This document shows, piece after piece, positions 8,738-16,551 of a stretch of DNA of 35,648 nucleotides. This DNA comes from Candidatus Oscillibacter excrementigallinarum (lineage in GTDB: Bacteria; Bacillota; Clostridia; Oscillospirales; Oscillospiraceae). A model generated the notes under the pieces. The model saw only the letters and a list, made by a program, of their open reading frames with translations. It was not told the DNA's origin and made no database searches. Each line of letters starts with the position of its first letter. The stretch's first letter is position 1. The position numbers and the translations under genes are program-made. The stretch spans positions 1 through 35,648 of the forward strand of contig DWZJ01000008.1 in NCBI GenBank assembly GCA_019118245.1. The letters run 5' to 3'.

Positions 8738-9016
8738 GTAATACGATCACCTCATTACGTTTTGAATTGGGGGCGAGCATAACCAATCCCCCTGTCCCGA
8801 GGCCGCGCCCTCTTTGCGGCGGTCCGCCCTCCCGGCCGCCAGGGTCCCTCTCCCCTCCTTTCCCCTTCCCTCGCCGTTCCCGGTGCCATCTCTCCTGAAG
8901 ATTTTATGAGTTGCCGCCGTCTCTCATGCCTCCAGCCGCTTTTGCGGCCGGACCCGCTGTGAGACACGGGGCGCCGGCCGCCTGCCGGTCCACCCTGTCA
9001 GCCGGGAAGAAAACGC
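8738..9016. other. Divergent intergenic region between livH1 and the VOC gene
   Basis: No gene is supported here. The sequence is purine- or pyrimidine-biased (long CCCTCTCCCCTCC runs). A near-perfect inverted repeat at 9001-9031 (GCCGGG-AAGAAAA, CGC, TTTTCTT-TCCCCGGC) overlaps the -35 box of the rightward promoter. A convincing promoter for the leftward liv1 operon was not found. Confidence 0.4.
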
Positions 9017-9045
9017 TTTTCTTTCCCCGGCCGGTGTGGTATGCT
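9017..9045 (+). promoter_or_regulatory. Probable promoter of the VOC-fold gene
   Basis: TTTTCT (9017-9022), a 17-base spacer and TATGCT (9040-9045) preceded by TGG, an extended -10. The -35 match is weak, but the same arrangement recurs upstream of the gene at 27954. The -35 box lies in the right arm of the inverted repeat 9001-9031, a place where a regulator could act. Confidence 0.4.
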
Positions 9046-9114
9046 GAAGTCAGAACACCTGGGGCGGCGGGGCCATCTCCCCTCCCCCTGACGATCACAT
9101 AGGAGGACGATCAT

Positions 9115-9507
9115 ATGAAACAGCACTATCAGGGGCTGGGCCACATCGCCGTCTACACGGCGGATATGGACGCCAGCATCGCTTTTTACGAGAAAATCGG
9201 CGGCAGCCTGCATCTCCGGGCCCCCGCCTGCCCGCCGGAGCAGCAGCGGGAGCTGGCTTTGGTGGCGTTCGGCGGCTTTCTGGTGGAACTGATCGCCGCC
9301 CCCGTGCCGGAGGGCGTGGGCCCCATGCCACACTTCGCCGTGTATGTGGACGACGTGGATCAGGCCGCGGCGGACCTTCGGGCCGCCGGGGTGGACACCT
9401 TCCAGACGCCGGAGAAGTGCGTCATGCCCAACACCTTCGGCGGGCTGGAGAACTGGTTCTTCACCGGCCCCTCCGGGGAGCAGATCGAACTTTTGAAGAT
9501 GCTCTGA
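9115..9507 (+). CDS. VOC-superfamily (glyoxalase / epimerase fold) protein
   Basis: A 130-residue single-domain protein of the vicinal oxygen chelate fold. Two beta-alpha-beta-beta-beta modules are visible: GHIAVYTADMDASIAFYEKIGG and PHFAVYVDDVDQAAADLRAAG (landmarks only). The four metal-ligand positions of glyoxalase I and methylmalonyl-CoA epimerase are filled by H10, E59, H73 and E125, so it is likely a metalloenzyme. Substrate is unknown; lactoylglutathione lyase, methylmalonyl-CoA epimerase and fosfomycin-type enzymes all share this fold. A GGAGGA ribosome site precedes the ATG. It stands alone, with its own promoter-like sequence and a terminator. Confidence 0.85.
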   Translation: MKQHYQGLGHIAVYTADMDASIAFYEKIGGSLHLRAPACPPEQQRELALVAFGGFLVELIAAPVPEGVGPMPHFAVYVDDVDQAAADLRAAGVDTFQTPEKCVMPNTFGGLENWFFTGPSGEQIELLKML

Positions 9508-9522
9508 GCCCGCTTTTGACGC

Positions 9523-9560
9523 AAAAAGGGAGACCGTCCGATGGACGGTCTCCCTTTTTT
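9523..9560. terminator. Bidirectional terminator between VOC gene and histidine kinase gene
   Basis: A perfect 17-bp inverted repeat (9523-9539 with 9543-9559) begins with A5 and ends with T6, loop GAT. It ends the rightward VOC gene and the leftward response regulator / kinase operon. Confidence 0.85.
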
Positions 9561-9623
9561 GCTGTGCAGAGGCGGCAGATATGAAAAATCGGGCGTTCGC
9601 CTGTGTCCGCGGCGCACAGGGGC

Positions 9624-10913
9624 TCACGGCGTTTCGGTCCGCCCCGCCAGGGGCAGGCATACCACCAACTCGAACCGGCCCTCCCGGGCCCCGGCGTCCA
9701 GGGTGCCGCCGTAGCGCTCCGCGATCTCCCGCATCCCGGGGATGCCGAAGCCGTGGGCGGCCTTGTCCGCCTTGGTGGTGGCAAGATCCGGCTTCACCTC
9801 GCCGCCCAGGGTGTTCTCCACCCGCAGCATGAAGAGGCCCTTGTCCGCCTTGCAGCGGACAGTGATCCGCCGGTCCGCCCCGCCCCGGCTCCCCTCGATG
9901 GCGTTGTCCAGGGCGTTGCCCAGCAGGGCGCACAGGTCCACGTCCGCCACCGGCAGGTCCCGGGGCAGGGAGACGGCGAAGTCCGCCGCGGTCTCCTCCC
10001 GCTCCATGGCCTCCGCCTTGGCGGTGAGGACGGCGTTGGCCGCCTCGTTCTCGCAGAGGCGCCTGGTCCCCCGGAGGGCCGGGGAATTGGTCATCTGGTC
10101 CAGATAGCGGATGGCCCCCTGCTCATCCCCCTGTTCCAGAAGGCCCCGGACCGCCGTCAGGTGGTTCCGCAGGTCGTGGCGGAGGCGGCGCACCTGGGTC
10201 TCCTGCTGCCGGAGGCCCTGGTAGTAGACCTCCCGCAGGCCCGCCAGGCGGCCAGCCTGCTCCAGCCGCTCGTGGTCGGCCAGAGTCAGGATGGCCAGCA
10301 GCAGCACCAGGGAGGTCAGCAGCGCGAAGGGCAGCACCACCATGCCCTGGTTCATGGCCACGGCATAGACCTCGGCGGACTCGTACCGCCGGAAGGTCAG
10401 CAGCACCACGGCGATCAGGGCGCACAGGGGCATGGCCGCCAGGCCCAGCACCAGCTTCCACAGCCGCCGGGAGAGCGCCACCGTCTCCCGGGGCAGGCGG
10501 CGGCGCAGCAGCAGCCACAGCGGGCCGAACACCAGCGGGCGGGCCATGCGTACCAGCACATCATAGAGCGCATCCCGGTTGATCCGCTCCACATAGGTGT
10601 CCAGCAGGGCGCACACGGACATCTCCAGGCAGAAGAGGATCATGCACACCGCCAGCCGGCCTACACGGTCACCCCGGGTGGCCAGGAAGAACAGGGCAAA
10701 AAACACCGGCAGGGTATAGAGCAGGTTGGGGTCTCCGATCCAGATCACCATGCCGCTGGTGCCCGCTAGGGTCAAAAAGAGCAGAGCTTTCCAGAAGCGT
10801 CCTCTCCGAGGCCGGACAAAGGGCACGCAGAGCCTGTAAAGGAAAAAGCCGCTGGCCGCCACCGTCAGGAAATACCCGGCATAGAGCCAGATCCGCCAAA
10901 GCACGTCCCACAT
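9624..10913 (-). CDS. AgrC/LytTR-associated GHKL sensor histidine kinase
   Basis: Membrane sensor that would phosphorylate the LytTR regulator encoded just upstream. The 429-residue protein has about six N-terminal membrane segments (to about 200), a coiled linker, and a cytoplasmic kinase of the HPK10 type. The H-box is RRLRHDLRNHLTAV with the phospho-acceptor in RHDLRNH, the N-box is GNALDNAIEG and the G-box is GFGIPGMREI. Start: ATG at 10913 has GGAGGG six bases upstream; another ATG at 10919 overlaps the regulator stop as ATGA but has the ribosome site too close. Such kinases usually sense peptides or membrane-active compounds, and the divergent ABC exporter genes suggest that here too. 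Confidence 0.88.
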   Translation of the reverse strand: MWDVLWRIWLYAGYFLTVAASGFFLYRLCVPFVRPRRGRFWKALLFLTLAGTSGMVIWIGDPNLLYTLPVFFALFFLATRGDRVGRLAVCMILFCLEMSVCALLDTYVERINRDALYDVLVRMARPLVFGPLWLLLRRRLPRETVALSRRLWKLVLGLAAMPLCALIAVVLLTFRRYESAEVYAVAMNQGMVVLPFALLTSLVLLLAILTLADHERLEQAGRLAGLREVYYQGLRQQETQVRRLRHDLRNHLTAVRGLLEQGDEQGAIRYLDQMTNSPALRGTRRLCENEAANAVLTAKAEAMEREETAADFAVSLPRDLPVADVDLCALLGNALDNAIEGSRGGADRRITVRCKADKGLFMLRVENTLGGEVKPDLATTKADKAAHGFGIPGMREIAERYGGTLDAGAREGRFELVVCLPLAGRTETP

Positions 10914-10915
10914 CC

Positions 10916-11629
10916 TCATCCCTCCAGCTCCGCCCGGGTCAGAGCCAGCAGGGCCGACTGCTGGCACGACCGGCTCACCGGCAGCCGCCGGCCGTCCCGC
11001 AGCACCACTTCGCCGCCCTCCATGCGGTCCACGGCTCCCGCCCGGACCAGATACCGCTGGTGGATGCGGACAAAGCCGTCCCCCACCTCCGCGGCCACCG
11101 CGTCCAGCTTGCCGTAGAAGGTGTACTCCCGCCCGGCGGTGACGCAGGTCACCTGCCGCCGGTCCGAGACGAAGTACAAAATGTTGGCGACGGGGATGCG
11201 GTAGCGGGTGTCCCCGCTGCGGCAGATGTAGGCCCGGTCCAGGTCCCGGTACAGGGCCGCCTGTGCCCGGTCCAGCACCTCCTCCAGCTGTTCGATCTTC
11301 GGGGGCTTCAAGAGATACCCCAGGGCGCCCACGGAGTACCCGTCGAACACGTGGTCGGCGTAGCCGGTGACGAACACCAGCTGGAGGCCGCCGTCCGCCG
11401 CCCGGAGCCGCCGGGCGGTCTCCATGCCGTCCAGCTCCCCCATCTCCATGTCCAGAAACACGATGTCCAACTCTCCGGCGTGGTGCTCCAGCCAGCGGAG
11501 CAGCCCCTCGCCGGAGGAGAACTCCCAGAACTGTCCCTGGACGCGCCGCTTCTCCAGGACCCGCTCCAGGGCGGAGCGGAGCACCAGACGGGCGTCGTAC
11601 ACATCATCACAGATGCCGATGCGCAGCAT
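10916..11629 (-). CDS. LytTR-family response regulator
   Basis: DNA-binding partner of the downstream kinase, 237 residues. The receiver domain (1-120) has the acidic pair DD8-9, phospho-acceptor D60 in IVFLDMEM, T in VTGYADH and K in LLKPPK. The LytTR domain (about 138-235) is seen in YRIPVANILYFVSDRRQVTCVT and IHQRYLVRAGAVD (landmarks). ATG at 11629 is preferred, preceded by GAGGTGAGG; a GTG at 11638 would add three residues. Proteins of this family bind pairs of direct 9-bp repeats about 21 bp apart, and such repeats lie upstream at 11724-11783, which points to autoregulation and control of the divergent TraX / ABC genes. Confidence 0.92.
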   Translation of the reverse strand: MLRIGICDDVYDARLVLRSALERVLEKRRVQGQFWEFSSGEGLLRWLEHHAGELDIVFLDMEMGELDGMETARRLRAADGGLQLVFVTGYADHVFDGYSVGALGYLLKPPKIEQLEEVLDRAQAALYRDLDRAYICRSGDTRYRIPVANILYFVSDRRQVTCVTAGREYTFYGKLDAVAAEVGDGFVRIHQRYLVRAGAVDRMEGGEVVLRDGRRLPVSRSCQQSALLALTRAELEG

Positions 11630-11691
11630 CTTCCTCACCTCAAATCAAACGGATCGCCCACACGGGGCAATCGCCCCAAAGGCACGTGCCC

Positions 11692-11720
11692 ATTCTACCA
11701 CAGGAGCTGCCGCCTGCCAA
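11692..11720 (-). promoter_or_regulatory. Promoter of the LytTR regulator / kinase operon
   Basis: On the minus strand TTGGCA (11720-11715), a 17-base spacer and TAGAAT (11697-11692) match the vegetative consensus at 5/6 and 5/6, with an extended -10 (TGG). The leader to the regulator start is about 55 bases. The proximal LytTR-like repeat ends three bases upstream of the -35 box. Confidence 0.65.
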
Positions 11721-11723
11721 ACC

Positions 11724-11783
11724 AAACTTGACGGCAAAACCGCCAAATTTGACATCCCGCCACGTCCCAGCGCAAAACTTGAC
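11724..11783 (-). promoter_or_regulatory. Three direct 9-bp repeats, probable LytTR operator
   Basis: AAACTTGAC (11724-11732), AAATTTGAC (11745-11753) and AAACTTGAC (11775-11783) lie 21 and 30 bp apart. Read on the minus strand they contain CAAGTTTGG-like elements that fit the LytTR/AgrA consensus (W-M-M-GTT-N-R-K) at 7 to 8 of 9 positions, and the first pair has the typical 12-bp gap. They sit directly upstream of the regulator's own -35 box and about 30 bp from the putative traX promoter, so they could serve both directions. Confidence 0.5.
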
Positions 11784-11812
11784 ATCCAGGCCGCCGCAGA
11801 TGACGACCCCGT

Positions 11813-11841
11813 TTGCGGCGGTGCTTTTTTCGCGGTACGCT
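11813..11841 (+). promoter_or_regulatory. Possible promoter of the traX-ABC operon
   Basis: TTGCGG (11813-11818), 17 bases, TACGCT (11836-11841). Both boxes match the consensus only half, as expected of a promoter that needs an activator such as the adjacent LytTR regulator. The assignment is tentative. Confidence 0.25.
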
Positions 11842-11865
11842 GGTGTCAACAAGGAGGGAAACACC

Positions 11866-12639
11866 ATGACAAACACTTACGCCTCTGCCCGCTCCTGTGT
11901 GTGGAGCGTCCTCACCACCCCGGCGGCCATCCCCCAGACAGCGCCCCGGCTCAAGACCAATCTGGACACGGACCTCTTAAAACTCATCGCCATCACCGCC
12001 ATGCTGATCGACCACATCGGCGGGGCCTTCTTCCCGGAGGTGGGTGTGTTCCGCTGGATCGGCCGGTTGGCCTTCCCCATTTTCTGCTACTGCCTGACAG
12101 TGGGCCTGCTGTACACCCACGACGTGCGGAAGTACCTGACCCGGCTGGGGATCTTCGCTCTCGTCAGCCAGCCGTTCTATATCCTGGCTTTCCATCCCAT
12201 CAGCGAATTCTGGGCCAACCTCACCAACTGGAACATCTTCTTCACGCTGTTTTTGAGCCTCCTGGGCATGTACGGCCTCAAGGAGCGGAAGTGGTGGCTG
12301 TTCGCCCTGGCCCTCTTCGTCGTCAGCTGGTGGAACTTCGACTACTCCGGCACCGGCATCCAGCTGATGCTGATCTTCTACCTCTGCCGGAACCGTCCCG
12401 GCCTGGGCGCGGCGCTGTACATTCTCAGCTACCTGCCCGCCCTGTGGGGCGGCTGGGCGGAGGACCCCCTGTGCCTGACAATGGGCGGCCTCTGCATCGA
12501 CTGGTCCTTCTTCGCCGTTTTTGCCGCGCCGTTGATCTTCTGCGCCACCCGGTCCCGCATCAGGGTCAACAAGTGGTTCTTCTACGCCTTCTATCCCGCC
12601 CACCTGGCGGTCATCGCCCTGGTGCAGAACATTCTGTGA
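11866..12639 (+). CDS. TraX-family membrane protein
   Basis: Integral membrane protein of 257 residues with about seven hydrophobic segments after a 35-residue hydrophilic N-terminus. The family signature is clear: LLKLIAITAMLIDHIGGAFFP (landmark 38-57) followed by RWIGRLAFPIFCY. TraX of the F plasmid acetylates pilin; chromosomal Firmicute homologues are of unknown function and related in topology to membrane acyltransferases. An AAGGAGG ribosome site six to seven bases before ATG 11866 fixes the start; an in-frame upstream ATG would run through the regulatory repeats. It leads an operon with an ABC transporter and is divergent from a LytTR system, which suggests a cell-envelope modification or peptide-export role (inference). 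Confidence 0.85.
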   Translation: MTNTYASARSCVWSVLTTPAAIPQTAPRLKTNLDTDLLKLIAITAMLIDHIGGAFFPEVGVFRWIGRLAFPIFCYCLTVGLLYTHDVRKYLTRLGIFALVSQPFYILAFHPISEFWANLTNWNIFFTLFLSLLGMYGLKERKWWLFALALFVVSWWNFDYSGTGIQLMLIFYLCRNRPGLGAALYILSYLPALWGGWAEDPLCLTMGGLCIDWSFFAVFAAPLIFCATRSRIRVNKWFFYAFYPAHLAVIALVQNIL

Positions 12640-12659
12640 GTCAGAAAGGAATCGTTGTT

Positions 12660-13403
12660 ATGTTAACCGTTAAAAACCTGCACAAATCCTATCAGGTGGG
12701 CAAGACCACCTACGAGGTCCTGAAGGGCGTGTCCCTGACCGTGGAGAAGGGGGAGTTCGTGGCCGTCATGGGCCCCTCCGGCTCCGGCAAGACTACCCTC
12801 TTGAACTGCATCTCCTGCTACATCCCCATCGACAGCGGGGAGATCACTTTGGGAGACCGGCAGCTGGCCGACCTCAGCGAGGACGCCCTGGCCAAGGTCC
12901 GCAACCGGCAGCTGGGCTTCGTGTTCCAGGATTTCCTGCTGCTGGACGGCCTGACGGTCCGGGAGAACATCCTGCTGCCCGCCATCATCGGCGGCACCGT
13001 CACCAGCCAGACGGAGGCCCGGGCGGACCAGCTGTGCGACGTGTTCGGCATCACCGCCATCCGGGACAAGTACCCGGCGGAGATCTCCGGCGGCGAGAAG
13101 CAGCGGACTGCCGTGGCCCGGGCCCTCATCAACCGCCCCCTGCTGATTTTGGCAGACGAGCCCACCGGCAACCTGGACAGCAAGTCCAGCCGGGCGGTGA
13201 TCCGGTCCTTCGAGCAGGCCAAGGAGTCCCTGGAGGCCACCATCTTCATGGTGACCCACGACTCCTTCGCCGCCTCCTTCTGTGACCGGGTGGTGATCCT
13301 CCGGGACGGAGTGGTGTGGCGGACCCTGGAAAAGGGCAGCACCGACCGCACCGCCTTCCAGGACCAGCTGCTGGACGCCATCCGGGACATGGGGAAGGAG
13401 TGA
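12660..13403 (+). CDS. ABC transporter ATPase of the BceA / MacB type
   Basis: Cytoplasmic ATPase, 247 residues, paired with the FtsX-type permease four bases downstream. Walker A is GPSGSGKTT (38-46), the Q-loop lies in FVFQDF, the signature is ISGGEKQR (142-149), Walker B LLILADEPTG (161-170), and the H-loop TIFMVTHD. ISGGEKQR and the YEVLKGVSL strand are typical of bacitracin- and lantibiotic-resistance exporters and of LolD/MacB-like ATPases. The start ATG at 12660 has AAAGGA about nine bases upstream and a 20-base gap after traX. The transport direction is most likely outward or a target-protection type action, inferred from the family. Confidence 0.92.
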   Translation: MLTVKNLHKSYQVGKTTYEVLKGVSLTVEKGEFVAVMGPSGSGKTTLLNCISCYIPIDSGEITLGDRQLADLSEDALAKVRNRQLGFVFQDFLLLDGLTVRENILLPAIIGGTVTSQTEARADQLCDVFGITAIRDKYPAEISGGEKQRTAVARALINRPLLILADEPTGNLDSKSSRAVIRSFEQAKESLEATIFMVTHDSFAASFCDRVVILRDGVVWRTLEKGSTDRTAFQDQLLDAIRDMGKE

Positions 13404-13407
13404 GACC

Positions 13408-15540
13408 ATGCGCCACTTTTCCGACGCCTACGCGGCCCTGCGCCGCAAAAACAAGGGACAGTACGCCCTGCTGGCGGGGTGCAGCTTCTTCTCCGTGCTG
13501 CTGATCACCGCCTATGTCTGCATGATGCGCTCCTCCACCATCCTCTCCGTCCTGCCGGAGGGCGGCGACAGCCGCAAGCAGGTGATGATGGTGTTCGTCC
13601 TGGCAGTCATCGGCTGCGCCGTGTTCACCGCCTACGCCGCCGGGCTGTTTTTCCGGCAGAAGTCCCGGGAGACCGGCGTGTTCCTGGCCCTGGGGGCCAC
13701 CCGCCGCCAGCTGCAAGCCGAGATGGGCAAGGAACTGGCGGTGATCTCCCTGGGCTCCTGTGCCGCCGGTGCCGTCCTGGGCGGCCCCCTGGCCTGGGTC
13801 GTGTGGCAGCTGTTCCGGCTGTTTTTGGTGGACTCCCAGGAGATGGCCCTGACCTTTGATCCCCAGTCCTACCTCCTGTCCCTGGCCTTCGCCGCCTATG
13901 TGGTGGTGATGCTGTTCTTCCTGGGCGGCCGGTCCATCCGCCGCACCAACATCATCGACATCGTCCAGGAGTCCCATAAGTCTGAGCCCATCCGGGAGGT
14001 GAAGCGGTGGTACGGCCCCGTGGGCATCGTCCTGGTGATTGTGGGCGCCCTGGCGGGGTATCTGATGCCGACCTTCTTCGTCACCGTGCTCCACTGGTGT
14101 CCCCCGGAGGGCCTGACCGCCGTGTTCTACCTGCCGGCGCTGATCGGCATGTACATGATCCTGCTCCACACAGTGGTGAACGGCTGGCGGAAGCGCCACA
14201 GGTACCGGGACATCATCGCCACGTCGATGATGAAATTCCAGGGGCGCCAGACCGTGCGGAACATGCTGGTGATGACGCTCCTGATCGCCGGCGCCTACTT
14301 CGCCAGCTTCTACGCCCCTATGCTGAACACCAGCTCCGCCTACAGCTTCTCCGCCCGGCCGGTGGACTTTGAGTACCACTGGCGAAACGATCAAAACTGG
14401 CCCCAGCGGGAGGAAGTGGAGTCCCTGGCGGCGGAGCACGATGTGGACATCACCTCCTGGACCCAGGCGGACGCCGCCATCCTGGCCGGGGACGGCTATG
14501 TGCAGGTGGAGCAGGACAACGGGGCTCTCGGCACCACCTACACCGATGAGTACCGGGAGATCGCCTCCGGCGATACCTTCTTCTCCGAGAGTGCCTGGAA
14601 CGCCCTGACCGGCCAGAACATCGACCTGGCCCCCGGCACCTGCGCCAACGTGCTGGACGACGACGGCGGCAGCGACTACATCTCCGGCGGCGACGTGACT
14701 CTGGTCACCAACATGGTCACCGGCGCGCGCCTGTCCGTCACGCCGGCGGAGCCCCTGTGCTTCACCATGCTGCTGGGCAGCTATGTGCTGGACGACGGGG
14801 ACTACGCCGCCATCACCGCCGGCCTCACCGACCTCTGGCAGGAGACCTGGGTCTTCTTCAACGTGGCGGACGTGGAGGCCAGCTACCCCTTCGCCGATGC
14901 CCTGTTCAACGAGATCGTGGACCGCTCCGGCCCGGAGATCGAGGTGTTCGACGCCTGGGACCCGGTGATCCGGGAGCAGGAGATCGCAGAGAAGGGCAGC
15001 TACGACTACGACAGTGAGGAATACCTGGCGGCCCACCAGCTCAGCGTCATCGACTATGACGACCGGGACTCCTCGGAGTTCCGCAACTACTGGCTCTACA
15101 TGCCCCAGTTCCGGGTGCTGGATCAAAACGACTTCGTCACCACCATGGCGGTGTTCCTGGTGCTGTTCATCTTCATCGCCCTGATCTGCTTCGCGGCAGT
15201 GATCGTCATCGCCTTCACCCGATGCATGACCATCGCCCTCACCAACGCCCGGGTGTACGACGACCTGCGGCACCTGGGGGCGCCGGACCGCTATCTGTTC
15301 CGGTCCGTGAAGGGGCAGGTGTCCAAGGTGTTCCTGGTGCCCGCCATCGTGGGCACCGCGGTGATCGCCGCCTTCTACCTGATGATCATGTATTTCAACG
15401 ACAACCGTTTCACTCCCGGCGAGTTCGCCGGCATGGCCGCCTGCGCCGCGGTGATCGCAGTGCTGTCGGCGGTGCTGTACGGCGTGTACCGCATCACCCG
15501 CCGCAGCGTCTGCCGCACGCTGGGGATCCGGCGGCGTTGA
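13408..15540 (+). CDS. FtsX-domain ABC permease, BceB-like
   Basis: A 710-residue membrane protein partnered with the preceding ATPase. The first membrane segments and an FtsX domain (about 60-170) include the coupling region KSRETGVFLALGATRRQLQ (landmark); more membrane helices follow near 200-300. A large extracellular domain (about 310-580) is rich in Asp, Glu and Trp, and a second FtsX domain closes the protein (about 590-705). This layout, two FtsX domains with one big outer loop late in the protein, matches BceB/VraE-type permeases, though the outer domain is longer than in many. GGAAGGAG lies six bases before the ATG. Those systems are normally controlled by BceS-like kinases; here an AgrC-like system is adjacent. 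Confidence 0.88.
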   Translation: MRHFSDAYAALRRKNKGQYALLAGCSFFSVLLITAYVCMMRSSTILSVLPEGGDSRKQVMMVFVLAVIGCAVFTAYAAGLFFRQKSRETGVFLALGATRRQLQAEMGKELAVISLGSCAAGAVLGGPLAWVVWQLFRLFLVDSQEMALTFDPQSYLLSLAFAAYVVVMLFFLGGRSIRRTNIIDIVQESHKSEPIREVKRWYGPVGIVLVIVGALAGYLMPTFFVTVLHWCPPEGLTAVFYLPALIGMYMILLHTVVNGWRKRHRYRDIIATSMMKFQGRQTVRNMLVMTLLIAGAYFASFYAPMLNTSSAYSFSARPVDFEYHWRNDQNWPQREEVESLAAEHDVDITSWTQADAAILAGDGYVQVEQDNGALGTTYTDEYREIASGDTFFSESAWNALTGQNIDLAPGTCANVLDDDGGSDYISGGDVTLVTNMVTGARLSVTPAEPLCFTMLLGSYVLDDGDYAAITAGLTDLWQETWVFFNVADVEASYPFADALFNEIVDRSGPEIEVFDAWDPVIREQEIAEKGSYDYDSEEYLAAHQLSVIDYDDRDSSEFRNYWLYMPQFRVLDQNDFVTTMAVFLVLFIFIALICFAAVIVIAFTRCMTIALTNARVYDDLRHLGAPDRYLFRSVKGQVSKVFLVPAIVGTAVIAAFYLMIMYFNDNRFTPGEFAGMAACAAVIAVLSAVLYGVYRITRRSVCRTLGIRRR

Positions 15541-15585
15541 CCGCATCGTCTCCCCGCCGGGGGCATCATGATTCTTCTATTTGCC

Positions 15586-15625
15586 GCGAGGGCCGTCCGC
15601 TTCTTCAGAAGCAGACGGCCCTCGC
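15586..15625. terminator. Hairpin between converging permease and isomerase genes
   Basis: GCGAGGGCCGTC (15586-15597) pairs with GACGGCCCTCGC (15614-15625), and GCTTCT pairs with AGAAGC inside, with one mismatch between. T-rich DNA follows loosely on the plus strand. It sits between two convergent operons and most likely ends both. Confidence 0.6.
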
Positions 15626-15699
15626 GATTTACGGCTCTTCCATTTTTTGCTTGTTTTCAGGCGTTTCTTCAAAAATCCATGTCAGGGGATGACCAACGG

Positions 15700-16539
15700 T
15701 CACAGGACCGCCCGGCACGCCGCCTCCAGGCCCCGGCTGTATTCCAGCGCCCGTCTGGCGCAGCGCACGCCGTCATCCAGCGCCAGGCACTCCATGGTCA
15801 CCCAGCCGTCATATCCCATCTCCAGCAGCGCTTTTGTGCAGGAAAGAAAATCGATGTTTCCGCCGCCGGGATAAAAGCGGTTGCCATCCGAGTAATGGAC
15901 ATAGCGGATCAGGTCCTTGTTCTGCAGGATCGCCTCATACATATCTCCGTCGTGGATGCGCATATGGTGGGTGTCGATCATCAGCCAAAACCGGCTGGAG
16001 TCCACCTTCCGCACAAAGGCCGCGCCCTCGTCCAGACTGTTGATGTAATTGATGACGTAGAGATTGATGGGTTCAAACACCACGTCCACGCCCCGGCGCT
16101 CTGCCTCCGCCTGGACCTTCCGCACGTTTTCGATCAAACGCGCCTCCAGCTCGTCATAGCGGGAGAAGTCATCAATAACGCCCCGCATGGAGCCAAAGAG
16201 CACCATACCGCCCACCTCTGCCGCCAGATGCACGTGCTCGATCAGCCGGTCCACCGCTTTTCTCTGGATGCCGGGATCATCGGAGATCATGCTCAATCCA
16301 TTCCCAAAATACTCCATGCCGGTGGTGATGGCGGGGATCTCCAAATGATACATCTTCATCAGTTCCAGAAGCGCTTTCACATCCCGGGTGGCCGGGTCCT
16401 TGATCTGCAGCTCCACGCCGTCATAGCCGCAGTCCGCCGCCTCCCGGAAGCACTCGTCGAAGCTGCCGTGGAGCATGATGGGCGTATTCACGCCCACGGG
16501 TTCATCTGTAATGCTGATGGCATATTTCAGCCGGTCCAC
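15700..16539 (-). CDS. Sugar-phosphate isomerase/epimerase-like TIM-barrel protein
   Basis: A 279-residue protein of the xylose-isomerase-like / AP-endonuclease-2 TIM-barrel superfamily, which holds hydroxypyruvate isomerase, IolE/IolI and ketose 3-epimerases. The divalent-metal tetrad is visible as E156 (VVFEPIN), D189 (MIDTHH), H215 (YVHYSDGN) and E250 (VTMECL), so it should be an active metalloenzyme; R221 near the active site fits the family. It starts with GTG, eight bases after GAGGAGG, and follows livF2 by 12 bases, so it is the last gene of the second transporter operon. That link suggests it acts on the imported compound. The substrate is unknown. Confidence 0.85.
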   Translation of the reverse strand: MDRLKYAISITDEPVGVNTPIMLHGSFDECFREAADCGYDGVELQIKDPATRDVKALLELMKMYHLEIPAITTGMEYFGNGLSMISDDPGIQRKAVDRLIEHVHLAAEVGGMVLFGSMRGVIDDFSRYDELEARLIENVRKVQAEAERRGVDVVFEPINLYVINYINSLDEGAAFVRKVDSSRFWLMIDTHHMRIHDGDMYEAILQNKDLIRYVHYSDGNRFYPGGGNIDFLSCTKALLEMGYDGWVTMECLALDDGVRCARRALEYSRGLEAACRAVL

Positions 16540-16551
16540 TGCATGTCCTCC

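Noticed and set aside
11686-11865. Sixty-codon N-terminal extension of TraX
   Set aside because: It would run through the regulatory repeats and putative promoter; ATG 11866 has a strong AAGGAGG site and the family's domain follows it.
13246-15546. 766-codon frame antisense to the FtsX-type permease
   Set aside because: Same shadow effect; the plus-strand permease has clear FtsX domains, ribosome site and operon context.
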